Shown here piece after piece: positions 1 to 9,964 of a stretch of DNA of 64,000 nt (position 1 is the first letter of the stretch; each line of letters opens with the position of its first letter). The translations under genes were made by a program, and so were the position numbers. The stretch is taken from the NCBI GenBank assembly GCA_037577475.1, contig JBAGJB010000234.1, forward strand, positions 718,371 to 782,370, written 5' to 3'. The notes beneath the pieces were generated by a model. The model was not told the origin of the DNA. It was given only the letters and a program-made list of their open reading frames with translations, and made no database searches. Source of the stretch: Chaunax sp. Z400. Lineage: Eukaryota; Chordata; Actinopteri; Lophiiformes; Chaunacidae.

Positions 1-35
1 TAATTCGTGGTCCCTGAACACGCCAGACTTCTCCC
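1..35. repeat. Partial B module (3' end of its linker) at left edge
   Basis: The first 35 bases match the end of the B linker (taattcgtggtccctgaaca onward) and run directly into a C module at 36. The left boundary is the window edge, not a repeat boundary. Confidence 0.9.
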
Positions 36-1535
36 CGAGTCTCTACGACCTTCCGTTCCCGAGATACAAACATTCCAAAAATCACCAAAAATACATGTCA
101 TATCTCGGGAACCGTAAGTCGTAGGGACTCGGTTTACCTGCTGGCGTTCTTGGAGACCCCATAAAACCATTGAAAGACCTTATCCCCGAGTCTCTACGAC
201 CTTCCGTTCAAAAGTTACCAACCCGGGTACGGCCGCGATTGAGTTTTTATCCCCTTAACCTAACCTAACCCTAACCCTAACCCTAACCCCTAACCCACAC
301 TTGTCCGCTAGTCTGTACGACCTTCCGTTCCCGAGATACAGACATTCAAAATACGCCCCTACTGGACATGTCATATCTCGGGAAAGGAAGGTCGCACAGA
401 CTCGGGACAAAGACTGGTGTTCTCAGAGACCACATAAACCCCTAGACGGACGTTGGTCCCGAGTCTCTACGACCTTCCGTTTCAGAGATACACACATTCA
501 CTATAGGCGAACCAAAGCCCATTCACTTCATTGGGAAAATAAACTTGAGTATAACTCGGGAACGGAAGGTCGTAGAGACTCGGGACCCTGATCCGTCGGA
601 CATAATTCGTGGTCTCTGAACACGCCAGACTTCTCCCCGAGTCTCTACGACCTTCCGTTCCCGAGATACAGACATTCAAAATACGCCCCTACTGGACATG
701 TCATATCTTGGGAAAGGAAGGTCGCACAGACTCGGGACAAAGACTGGTGTTCTCAGAGACCACATAAACCGCTAGACGGACGTTGGTCCCGAGTCTCTAC
801 GACCTTTCGTTCCCGAGATACAAACATTCCAAAAATCACCAAAAATACATGTCATATCTCGGGAACCGTAAGTCGTAGGGACTCGGTTTACCTGCTGGCG
901 TTCTTGGAGACCCCATAAAACCATTGAAAGAGCTTATCCCCGAGTCTCTACGACCTTCCGTTCAAAAGTTACCAACCCGGGTACGGCCCGGATTGAGTTT
1001 TTATCCCCTTAACCTAACCTAACCCTAACCCTAACCCTAACCCACACTTGTCCGCTAGTCTGTACGACCTTCCGTTCCCGAGATACAGACATTCAAAATA
1101 CGCCCCTACTGGACATGTCATATCTCGGGAAAGGAAGGTCGCACAGACTCGGGACAAAGACTGGTGTTCTCAGAGACCACATAAACCCCTAGACGGACGT
1201 TGGTCCCGAGTCTCTACGACCTTCCGTTTCCGAGATACACACATTCACTATAGGCGAACCAAACCCCATTCACTTCAATGGGAAAATAAACTTGAGTATA
1301 ACTCGGGAACGGAAGGTCGTAGAGACTCGGGACCCTGATCCGTCGGACATAATTCGTGGTCCCTGAACACGCCAGACTTCTCCCCGAGTCTCTACGACCT
1401 TCCGTTCCCGAGATACAAACATTCCAAAAATCACCAAAAATACATGTCATATCTCGGGAACCGTAAGTCGTAGAGACTCGGTTTACCTGCTGGCGTTCTT
1501 GGAGACTCCATAAAACCATTGAAAGAGCTTATCCC
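36..1535 (+). repeat. Left-edge blocks: C, D, then ABACD and ABC
   Basis: Parse: C at 36, D at 187 (121 bp), A at 308, B at 460, A at 638, C at 790, D at 941 (114 bp), A at 1055, B at 1207, C at 1385. These copies hold the most divergent A and D variants of the window: the first A after D starts ctagtctgtacg instead of cgagtctctacg, and D carries gtacggccgcg or gtacggcccgg. This fits an older, less homogenised edge of the array. Confidence 0.88.
187..307 (+). repeat. Longest D class (121 bp) with divergent private segment
   Basis: Carries gtacggccgcgattgag instead of gtagggccccgattgag and a longer telomeric tract (ttaacctaacctaaccctaa, then two further CCCTAA units and cccctaaccc). It occurs only three times (187, 2321, 4304), all in the first 4.5 kb, and each time follows a C whose linker ends accttatcccc instead of agcttatcccc. 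Confidence 0.86.
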
Positions 1536-3518
1536 CGAGTCTCTACGACCTTCCGTTCCCGAGATACAGACATTCAAAATACGCCCCTACTGGACATGTC
1601 ATATCTCGGGAAAGGAAGGTCGCACAGACTCGGGACAAAGACTGGTGTTCTCAGAGACCACATAAACCCCTAGACGGACGTTGGTCCCGAGTCTCTACGA
1701 CCTTCCATTTCCGAGATACACACATTCACTATAGGCGAACCAAAGCCCATTCACTTCAATGGGAAAATAAACTTGAGTATAACTCGGGAACGGAAGGTCG
1801 TAGAGACTCTGGACCCTGATCCGTCGGACATAATTCGTGGTCTCTGAACACGCCAGACTTCTCCCCGAGTCTCTACGACCTTCCGTTCCCGAGATACAGA
1901 CATTCAAAATACGCCCCTACTGGACATGTCATATCTTGGGAAAGGAAGGTCGCACAGACTCGGGACAAAGACTGGTGTTCTCAGAGACCATATAAACCCC
2001 TAGACGGACGTTGGTCCCGAGTCTCTACGACCTTCCGTTCCCGAGATACAGACATTCAATATACGCCCCTACTGGACATGTCATATCTCGGGAACGGAAG
2101 GTCGTAGAGACTCGGGACCCTGATCCGTCGGACATAATTCGTGGTCCCTGAACACGCCAGACTTCTCCCCGAGTCTCTACGACCTTCCGTTCCCGAGATA
2201 CAAACATTCCAAAAATCACCAAAAATACATGTCATATCTCGGGAACCGTAAGTCGTAGGGACTCGGTTTACCTGCTGGCGTTCTTGGAGACCCCATAAAA
2301 CCATTGAAAGACCTTATCCCCGAGTCTCTACGACCTTCCGTTCAAAAGTTACCAACCCGGGTACGGCCGCGATTGAGTTTTTATCCCCTTAACCTAACCT
2401 AACCCTAACCCTAACCCTAACCCCTAACCCACACTTGTCCGCTAGTCTGTACGACCTTCCGTTCCCGAGATACAGACATTCAAAATACGCCCCTACTGGA
2501 CATGTCATATCTCGGGAAAGGAAGGTCGCACAGACTCGGGACAAAGACTGGTGTTCTCAGAGACCACATAAACCCCTAGACGGACGTTGGTCCCGAGTCT
2601 CTACGACCTTCCGTTTCCGAGATACACACATTCACTATAGGCGAACCAAACCCCATTCACTTCAATGGGAAAATAAACTTGAGTATAACTCGGGAACGGA
2701 AGGTCGTAGAGACTCGGGACCCTGATCCGTCGTACATAATTCGTGGTCCCTGAACACGCCAGACTTCTCCCCGAGTCTCTACGACCTTCCGTTCCCGAGA
2801 TACAGACATTCAAAATACGCCCCTACTGGACATGTCATATCTCGGGAAAGGAAGGTCGCACAGACTCGGGACAAAGACTGGTGTTCTCAGAGACCACATA
2901 AACCCCTAGACGGACGTTGGTCCCGAGTCTCTACGACCTTCCGTTTCAGAGATACACACATTCACTATAGGCGAACCAAAGCCCATTCACTTCATTGGGA
3001 AAATAAACTTGAGTATAACTCGGGAACGGAAGGTCGTAGAGACTCGGGACCCTGATCCGTTGGACATAATTCGTGGTCTCTGAACACGCCAGACTTCTCC
3101 CCGAGTCTCTACGACCTTCCGTTCCCGAGATACAGACATTCAAAATACGCCCCTACTGGACATGTCATATCTTGGGAAAGGAAGGTCGCACAGACTCGGG
3201 ACAAAGACTGGTGTTCTCAGAGACCACATAAACCGCTAGACGGACGTTGGTCCCGAGTCTCTACGACCTTTCGTTCCCGAGATACAAACATTCCAAAAAT
3301 CACCAAAAATACATGTCATATCTCGGGAACCGTAAGTCGTAGGGACTCGGTTTACCTGCTGGCGTTCTTGGAGACCCCATAAAACCATTGAAAGAGCTTA
3401 TCCCCGAGTCTCTACGACCTTCCGTTCAAAAGTTACCAACCCGGGTACGGCCCGGATTGAGTTTTTATCCCCTTAACCTAACCTAACCCTAACCCTAACC
3501 CTAACCCACACTTGTCCG
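1536..3518 (+). repeat. 1983-bp segmental unit, copy 1 (A,B,A,H,C,D then A,B,A,B,A,C,D)
   Basis: Modules start at 1536 A, 1688 B, 1866 A, 2018 H, 2170 C, 2321 D, 2442 A, 2594 B, 2772 A, 2924 B, 3102 A, 3254 C, 3405 D. Private markers shared with the next copy are accttccattt near 1705, the H module, and ccgtcgtacat near 2728. The unit holds two D modules of different class (121 and 114 bp). Confidence 0.88.
2018..2169 (+). repeat. A/B hybrid module H, copy 1
   Basis: This 152-bp module has the A left arm and A spacer (cagacattcaatatacgccc), but the right arm is the B/consensus form (gggaacggaaggtcg) and the linker is the B linker (ggaccctgatccgtcgg onward). The switch point lies inside the right arm. 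Its two arms are an essentially perfect inverted repeat. It occupies a B position (A before it, C after it). It could be an exchange product between A and B or an A module whose linker has been flipped. Confidence 0.88.
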
Positions 3519-5501
3519 CTAGTCTCTACGACCTTCCGTTCCCGAGATACAGACATTCAAAATACGCCCCTACTGGACATGTCATATCTCGGGAAAGGAA
3601 GGTCGCACAGACTCGGGACAAAGACTGGTGTTCTCAGAGACCACATAAACCCCTAGACGGACGTTGGTCCCGAGTCTCTACGACCTTCCATTTCCGAGAT
3701 ACACACATTCACTATAGGCGAACCAAAGCCCATTCACTTCAATGGGAAAATAAACTTGAGTATAACTCGGGAACGGAAGGTCGTAGAGACTCTGGACCCT
3801 GATCCGTCGGACATAATTCGTGGTCTCTGAACACGCCAGACTTCTCCCCGAGTCTCTACGACCTTCCGTTCCCGAGATACAGACATTCAAAATACGCCCC
3901 TACTGGACATGTCATATCTTGGGAAAGGAAGGTCGCACAGACTCGGGACAAAGACTGGTGTTCTCAGAGACCATATAAACCCCTAGACGGACGTTGGTCC
4001 CGAGTCTCTACGACCTTCCGTTCCCGAGATACAGACATTCAATATACGCCCCTACTGGACATGTCATATCTCGGGAACGGAAGGTCGTAGAGACTCGGGA
4101 CCCTGATCCGTCGGACATAATTCGTGGTCCCTGAACACGCCAGACTTCTCCCCGAGTCTCTACGACCTTCCGTTCCCGAGATACAAACATTCCAAAAATC
4201 ACCAAAAATACATGTCATATCTCGGGAACCGTAAGTCGTAGGGACTCGGTTTACCTGCTGGCGTTCTTGGAGACCCCATAAAACCATTGAAAGACCTTAT
4301 CCCCGAGTCTCTACGACCTTCCGTTCAAAAGTTACCAACCCGGGTACGGCCGCGATTGAGTTTTTATCCCCTTAACCTAACCTTACCCTAACCCTAACCC
4401 TAACCCCTAACCCACACTTGTCCGCTAGTCTGTACGACCTTCCGTTCCCGAGATACAGACATTCAAAATACGCCCCTACTGGACATGTCATATCTCGGGA
4501 AAGGAAGGTCGCACAGACTCGGGACAAAGACTGGTGTTCTCAGAGACCACATAAACCCCTAGACGGACGTTGGTCCCGAGTCTCTACGACCTTCCGTTTC
4601 CGAGATACACACATTCACTATAGGCGAACCAAACCCCATTCACTTCAATGGGAAAATAAACTTGAGTATAACTCGGGAACGGAAGGTCGTAGAGACTCGG
4701 GACCCTGATCCGTCGTACATAATTCGTGGTCCCTGAACACGCCAGACTTCTCCCCGAGTCTCTACGACCTTCCGTTCCCGAGATACAGACATTCAAAATA
4801 CGCCCCTACTGGACATGTCATATCTCGGGAAAGGAAGGTCGCACAGACTCGGGACAAAGACTGGTGTTCTCAGAGACCACATAAACCCCTAGACGGACGT
4901 TGGTCCCGAGTCTCTACGACCTTCCGTTTCAGAGATACACACATTCACTATAGGCGAACCAAAGCCCATTCACTTCATTGGGAAAATAAACTTGAGTATA
5001 ACTCGGGAACGGAAGGTCGTAGAGACTCGGGACCCTGATCCGTCGGACATAATTCGTGGTCTCTGAACACGCCAGACTTCTCCCCGAGTCTCTACGACCT
5101 TCCGTTCCCGAGATACAGACATTCAAAATACGCCCCTACTGGACATGTCATATCTTGGGAAAGGAAGGTCGCACAGACTCGGGACAAAGACTGGTGTTCT
5201 CAGAGACCACATAAACCGCTAGACGGACGTTGGTCCCGAGTCTCTACGACCTTTCGTTCCCGAGATACAAACATTCCAAAAATCACCAAAAATACATGTC
5301 ATATCTCGGGAACCGTAAGTCGTAGGGACTCGGTTTACCTGCTGGCGTTCTTGGAGACCCCATAAAACCATTGAAAGAGCTTATCCCCGAGTCTCTACGA
5401 CCTTCCGTTCAAAAGTTACCAACCCGGGTACGGCCCGGATTGAGTTTTTATCCCCTTAACCTAACCTAACCCTAACCCTAACCCTAACCCACACTTGTCC
5501 G
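3519..5501 (+). repeat. 1983-bp segmental unit, copy 2, directly adjacent to copy 1
   Basis: Every module and marker of 1536-3518 recurs exactly 1983 bp later: accttccattt near 3688, H at 4001, ccgtcgtacat near 4711. The few differences I noticed are accttaccc in place of acctaaccc near 4382 and ccgtcgg near 5042 where copy 1 has ccgttgg. The junction coincides with a D-to-A boundary, so the unit is an integral number of modules. Confidence 0.88.
4001..4152 (+). repeat. A/B hybrid module H, copy 2
   Basis: Same hybrid as at 2018, exactly 1983 bp downstream, and carrying the same private spacer base change (cattcaatatacg). It is therefore a duplicate by the 1983-bp segmental duplication and not an independent event. 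The preceding A also shares the private linker variant accatataaacc. Confidence 0.88.
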
Positions 5502-7327
5502 CTAGTCTCTACGACCTTCCGTTCCCGAGATACAGACATTCAAAATACGCCCCTACTGGACATGTCATATCTCGGGAAAGGAAGGTCGCACAGACTCGGG
5601 ACAAAGACTGGTGTTCTCAGAGACCACATAAACCCCTAGACGGACGTTGGTCCCGAGTCTCTACGACCTTCCGTTCCCGAGATACAAACATTCCAAAAAT
5701 CACCAAAAATACATGTCATATCTCGGGAACCGTAAGTCGTAGGGACTCGGTTTACCTGCTGGCGTTCTTGGAGACCCCATAAAACCATTGAAAGAGCTTA
5801 TCCCCGAGTCTCTACGACCTTCCGTTCAAAAGTTACCAACCCGGGTAGGGCCCCGATTGAGTTTTTATCCCCTTAACCTAACCCTAACCCTAACCCTAAC
5901 CCCTAACCCACACTTGTCCGCGAGTCTCTACGACCTTCCGTTCCCGAGATACAGACATTCAAAATACGCCCCTACTGGACATGTCATATCTCGGGAAAGG
6001 AAGGTCGCACAGACTCGGGACAAAGACTGGTGTTCTCAGAGACCACATAAACCCCTCGACGGACGTTGGTCCCGAGTCTCTACGACCTTCCGTTTCCGAG
6101 ATACACACATTCACTATAGGCGAACCAAAGCCCATTCACTTCAATGGGAAAATAAACTTGAGTATAACTCGGGAACGGAAGGTCGTAGAGACTCGGGACC
6201 CTGATCCGTCGGACATAATTCGTGGTCTCTGAACACGCCAGACTTCTCCCCGAGTCTCCACGACCTTCCGTTCCCGAGATACAGACATTCAAAATACGCC
6301 CCTACTGGACATGTCATATCTCGGGAAAGGAAGGTCGCACAGACTCGGGACAAAGACTGGTGTTCTCAGAGACCACATAAACCCCTAGACGGACGTTGGT
6401 CCCGAGTCTCTACGACCTTCCGTTTCCGAGATACACACATTCACTACAGGCGAACCAAAGCCCATTCACTTCAATGGGACAATAAACTTGAGTATAACTC
6501 GGGAACGGAAGGTCGTAGAGACTCGGGACCCTGATCCGTCGGACATAATTCGTGGTCTCTGAACACGTCAGACTTCTCCCCGAGTCTCTACGACCTTCCG
6601 TTCCCGAGATACAGACATTCAAAATACGCCCCTACTGGACATGTCATATATCGGGAAAGGAAGGTCGCACAGACTCGGGACAAAGACTGGTGTTCTCAGA
6701 GACCACATAAACCCCTAGACGGACGTTGGTCCCGAGTCTCTACGACCTTCCGTTTCCGAGATACACACATTCACTATAGGCGAACCAAAGCCCATTCACT
6801 TCAATGGGAAAATAAACTTGAGTATAACTCGGGAACGGAAGGTCGTAGAGACTCGGGACCCTGATCCGTCGGACATAATTCGTGGTCTCTGAACACGCCA
6901 GACTTCTCCCCGAGTCTCTACGACCTTCCGTTCCCGAGATACAGACATTCAAAATACGCCCCTACTGGACATGTCATATCTTGGGAAAGGAAGGTCGCAC
7001 AGACTCGGGACAAAGACTGGTGTTCTCAGAGACCACATAAACCGCTAGACGGACGTTGGTCCCGAGTCTCTACGACCTTTCGTTCCCGAGATACAAACAT
7101 TCCAAAAATCACCAAAAATACATGTCATATCTCGGGAACCGTAAGTCGTAGGGACTCGGTTTACCTGCTGGCGTTCTTGGAGACCCCATAAAACCATTGA
7201 AAGAGCTTATCCCCGAGTCTCTACGACCTTCCGTTCAAAAGTTACCAACCCGGGTACGGCCCGGATTGAGTTTTTATCCCCTTAACCTAACCTAACCCTA
7301 ACCCTAACCCTAACCCACACTTGTCCG
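5502..7327 (+). repeat. 1826-bp segmental unit, copy 1 (A,C,D then A,B,A,B,A,B,A,C,D)
   Basis: Modules: A 5502, C 5654, D 5805 (116 bp), A 5921, B 6073, A 6251, B 6403, A 6581, B 6733, A 6911, C 7063, D 7214 (114 bp). The A after D at 5921 has cccctcgacgg instead of cccctagacgg. The A,C,D word (no B) is the shortest block in the window and occurs only three times (5502, 7328, 37845). Confidence 0.87.
6403..6580 (+). repeat. Rare B variant (tracer), first of four full copies
   Basis: This B carries three linked changes: cactacaggcg, gggacaataa and aacacgtcagac. The A that follows has catatatcgg. The same set occurs at 8229, 10828 and 24420. A B at 33902 has the first and third changes but not the second, so it is a partial recombinant or an ancestor. 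The set serves as a natural tracer of copying within the array. Confidence 0.86.
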
Positions 7328-8736
7328 CTAGTCTCTACGACCTTCCGTTCCCGAGATACAGACATTCAAAACACGCCCCTACTGGACATGTCATATCTCG
7401 GGAAAGGAAGGTCGCACAGACTCGGGACAAAGACTGGTGTTCTCAGAGACCACATAAACCCCTAGACGGACGTTGGTCCCGAGTCTCTACGACCTTCCGT
7501 TCCCGAGATACAAACATTCCAAAAATCACCAAAAATACATGTCATATCTCGGGAACCGTAAGTCGTAGGGACTCGGTTTACCTGCTGGCGTTCTTGGAGA
7601 CCCCATAAAACCATTGAAAGAGCTTATCCCCGAGTCTCTACGACCTTCCGTTCAAAAGTTACCAACCCGGGTAGGGCCCCGATTGAGTTTTTATCCCCTT
7701 AACCTAACCCTAACCCTAACCCTAACCCCTAACCCACACTTGTCCGCGAGTCTCTACGACCTTCCGTTCCCGAGATACAGACATTCAAAATACGCCCCTA
7801 CTGGACATGTCATATCTCGGGAAAGGAAGGTCGCACAGACTCGGGACAAAGACTGGTGTTCTCAGAGACCACATAAACCCCTCGACGGACGTTGGTCCCG
7901 AGTCTCTACGACCTTCCGTTTCCGAGATACACACATTCACTATAGGCGAACCAAAGCCCATTCACTTCAATGGGAAAATAAACTTGAGTATAACTCGGGA
8001 ACGGAAGGTCGTAGAGACTCGGGACCCTGATCCGTCGGACATAATTCGTGGTCTCTGAACACGCCAGACTTCTCCCCGAGTCTCCACGACCTTCCGTTCC
8101 CGAGATACAGACATTCAAAATACGCCCCTACTGGACATGTCATATCTCGGGAAAGGAAGGTCGCACAGACTCGGGACAAAGACTGGTGTTCTCAGAGACC
8201 ACATAAACCCCTAGACGGACGTTGGTCCCGAGTCTCTACGACCTTCCGTTTCCGAGATACACACATTCACTACAGGCGAACCAAAGCCCATTCACTTCAA
8301 TGGGACAATAAACTTGAGTATAACTCGGGAACGGAAGGTCGTAGAGACTCGGGACCCTGATCCGTCGGACATAATTCGTGGTCTCTGAACACGTCAGACT
8401 TCTCCCCGAGTCTCTACGACCTTCCGTTCCCGAGATACAGACATTCAAAATACGCCCCTACTGGACATGTCATATATCGGGAAAGGAAGGTCGCACAGAC
8501 TCGGGACAAAGACTGGTGTTCTCAGAGACCACATAAACCCCTAGACGGACGTTGGTCCCGAGTCTCTACGACCTTCCGTTTCCGAGATACACACATTCAC
8601 TATAGGCGAACCAAAGCCCATTCACTTCAATGGGAAAATAAACTTGAGTATAACTCGGGAACGGAAGGTCGTAGAGACTCGGGACCCTGATCCGTCGGAC
8701 ATAATTCGTGGTCTCTGAACACGCCAGACTTCTCCC
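7328..8736 (+). repeat. 1826-bp segmental unit, copy 2 (collinear to 8736)
   Basis: Collinear with 5502-6910 at a constant 1826-bp offset, including the cctcgacgg variant, the rare B variant with cactacaggcg and gggacaata, and the following A with catatatcgg. One private change is aaacacgcccc near 7371. Collinearity breaks at 8737, where a C module follows instead of A. Confidence 0.87.
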
Positions 8737-9483
8737 CGAGTCTCTACGCCCTTCCGTTCCCGAGATACAAACATTCCAAAAATCACCAAAAATACATGTC
8801 ATATCTCGGGAACCGTAAGTCGTAGAGACTCGGTTTACCTGCTGGCGTTCTTGGAGACCCCATAAAACCATTGAAAGAGCTTATCCCCGAGTCTCTACGA
8901 CCTTCCGTTCCCGAGATACAGACATTCAAAATACGCCCCTACTGGACATGTCATATCTCGGGAAAGGAAGGTCGCACAGACTCGGGACAAAGACTGGTGT
9001 TCTCAGAGACCACATAAACCCCTAGACGGACGTTGGTCCCGAGTCTCTACGACCTTCCGTTTCCGAGATACACACATTCACTATAGGCGAACCAAACCCC
9101 ATTCACTTCAATGGGAAAATGAACTTGAGTATAACTCGGGAACGGAAGGTCGTAGAGACTCGGGACCATGATCCGTCGGACATAATTCGTGGGCTCTGAA
9201 CACGCCAGACTTCTCCCCGAGTCTCTACGACCTTCCGTTCCCGAGATACAAACATTCCAAAAATCACCAAAAATACATGTCATATCTCGGGAACCGTAAG
9301 TCGTAGGGACTCGGTTTACCTGCTGGCGTTCTTGGAGACCCCATAAAACCATTGAAAGAGCTTATCCCCGAGTCTCTACGACCTTCCGTTCAAAAGTTAC
9401 CAACCCGGGTAGGGCCCCGATTGAGTTTTTATCCCCTTAAACTAACCTAACCCTAACCCTAACCCCTAACCCACACTTGTCCG

Positions 9484-9635
9484 CGAGTCTCTACGACCTT
9501 CCGTTCCCGAGATACAGACATTCAAAATACGCCCCTACTGGACATGTCATATCTCGGGAAAGGAAGGTCGCACAGACTCGGGACAAAGACTGGTGTTCTC
9601 AGAGACCACATAAACCCCTAGACGGACGTTGGTCC
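9484..9635 (+). repeat. Module A (representative copy, 152 bp hairpin unit)
   Basis: Left arm 9484-9514 and right arm 9550-9580 are inverted repeats matching at 28 of 31 positions. The 35-bp spacer 9515-9549 starts cagacattcaaaatacg and ends in the palindrome gacatgtc. The 55-bp linker 9581-9635 contains tcagagaccac at 9599-9609 and ends gacggacgttggtcc. A is the commonest module (about 150 copies) and the obligatory neighbour of all others: it follows every D and every internal B or C and is always followed by B or C. Known sub-variants carry agaagg, agatgg, ctcgac or gctaga in the linker, and catatatcgg or catatcttgg at the right-arm start. Confidence 0.95.
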
Positions 9636-9813
9636 CGAGTCTCTACGACCTTCCGTTTCCGAGATACACACATTCACTATAGGCGAACCAAACCCCATTC
9701 ACTTCAATGGGAAAATGAACTTGAGTATAACTCGGGAACGGAAGGTCGTAGAGACTCGGGACCCTGATCCGTCGGACATAATTCGTGGGCTCTGAACACG
9801 CCAGACTTCTCCC
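9636..9813 (+). repeat. Module B (representative copy, 178 bp hairpin unit with inverted linker)
   Basis: Left arm 9636-9666 (with tttccgag in place of ttcccgag) and right arm 9728-9758 pair at 29 of 31 positions. The 61-bp spacer 9667-9727 is longer than in A or C. It begins cacacattcactataggc and carries an 18-bp nested inverted repeat, cccattcacttcaatggg, at 9694-9711. The 55-bp linker 9759-9813 (ggaccctgatccgtcgg onward) resembles the reverse complement of the A linker, not the A linker itself. B always follows A and is followed by A or C. Main variants: aaagccc or aaacccc or aaagcgc in the spacer, ttccgag or ttcagag in the arm, and actctgg versus actcggg after the right arm. Confidence 0.94.
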
Positions 9814-9964
9814 CGAGTCTCTACGACCTTCCGTTCCCGAGATACAAACATTCCAAAAATCACCAAAAATACATGTCATATCTCGGGAACCGTAAGTCGT
9901 AGGGACTCGGTTTACCTGCTGGCATTCTTGGAGACCCCATAAAACCATTGAAAGAGCTTATCCC
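9814..9964 (+). repeat. Module C (representative copy, 151 bp hairpin unit)
   Basis: The left arm starts at 9814. The short A-rich spacer (caaacattccaaaaatcacc, then aaaaatacatgtca) is followed by a right arm, tatctcgggaaccgtaagtc onward, which is more diverged from the left arm than in B. The linker (gtttacctgctggcgttctt onward, then gagaccccataaaacc) aligns directly, in the same orientation, with the A linker. Every D is preceded by C, but C can also be followed by A. Two frequent variants distinguish lineages: gggaaccg versus gggaaacg, and gtaggga versus gtagaga in the right arm. Confidence 0.94.

Noticed and set aside
301..591. Recurrent 96-codon + strand open frame starting at TTG in the D/A junction (also at 1048, 2435, 9477 and dozens more)
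   Set aside because: It runs across modules A and B, uses a non-ATG start, has no promoter or conserved protein pattern, and changes with module order. It is repeat read-through, not a gene.
5788..6204. Longest + frame (138 codons) spanning D and its telomeric tract, giving a LTLTLTLTPNP stretch
   Set aside because: The peptide is translated CCCTAA repeat plus hairpin arms. Its length varies with telomere-unit number, and it starts at TTG. Not a plausible coding sequence.
8566..8871. Recurrent 101-codon - strand frame across modules C and B
   Set aside because: Complementary-strand reading of the same arms. Present wherever B is followed by C and lost or shortened where B is followed by A, so it tracks module order and not gene structure.
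9667..9690. cactatagg in the B spacer, resembling part of a phage T7 promoter
   Set aside because: Only nine bases match, the upstream promoter half is absent, and the context is a eukaryotic satellite. Chance similarity.
9484..9813. Inverted arms as terminal inverted repeats of a MITE or other transposon
   Set aside because: No target-site duplications, no insertion into unique DNA and no transposase are visible. The units are strictly tandem. A transposon origin of the arm is possible but unsupported here.
9484..9964. CRISPR-like alternation of about 31-bp repeats with about 35-bp spacers
   Set aside because: The repeats alternate in orientation, the spacers are only a few recurring types, linkers are present, and there is no cas gene or leader. 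This is a satellite with inverted arms.
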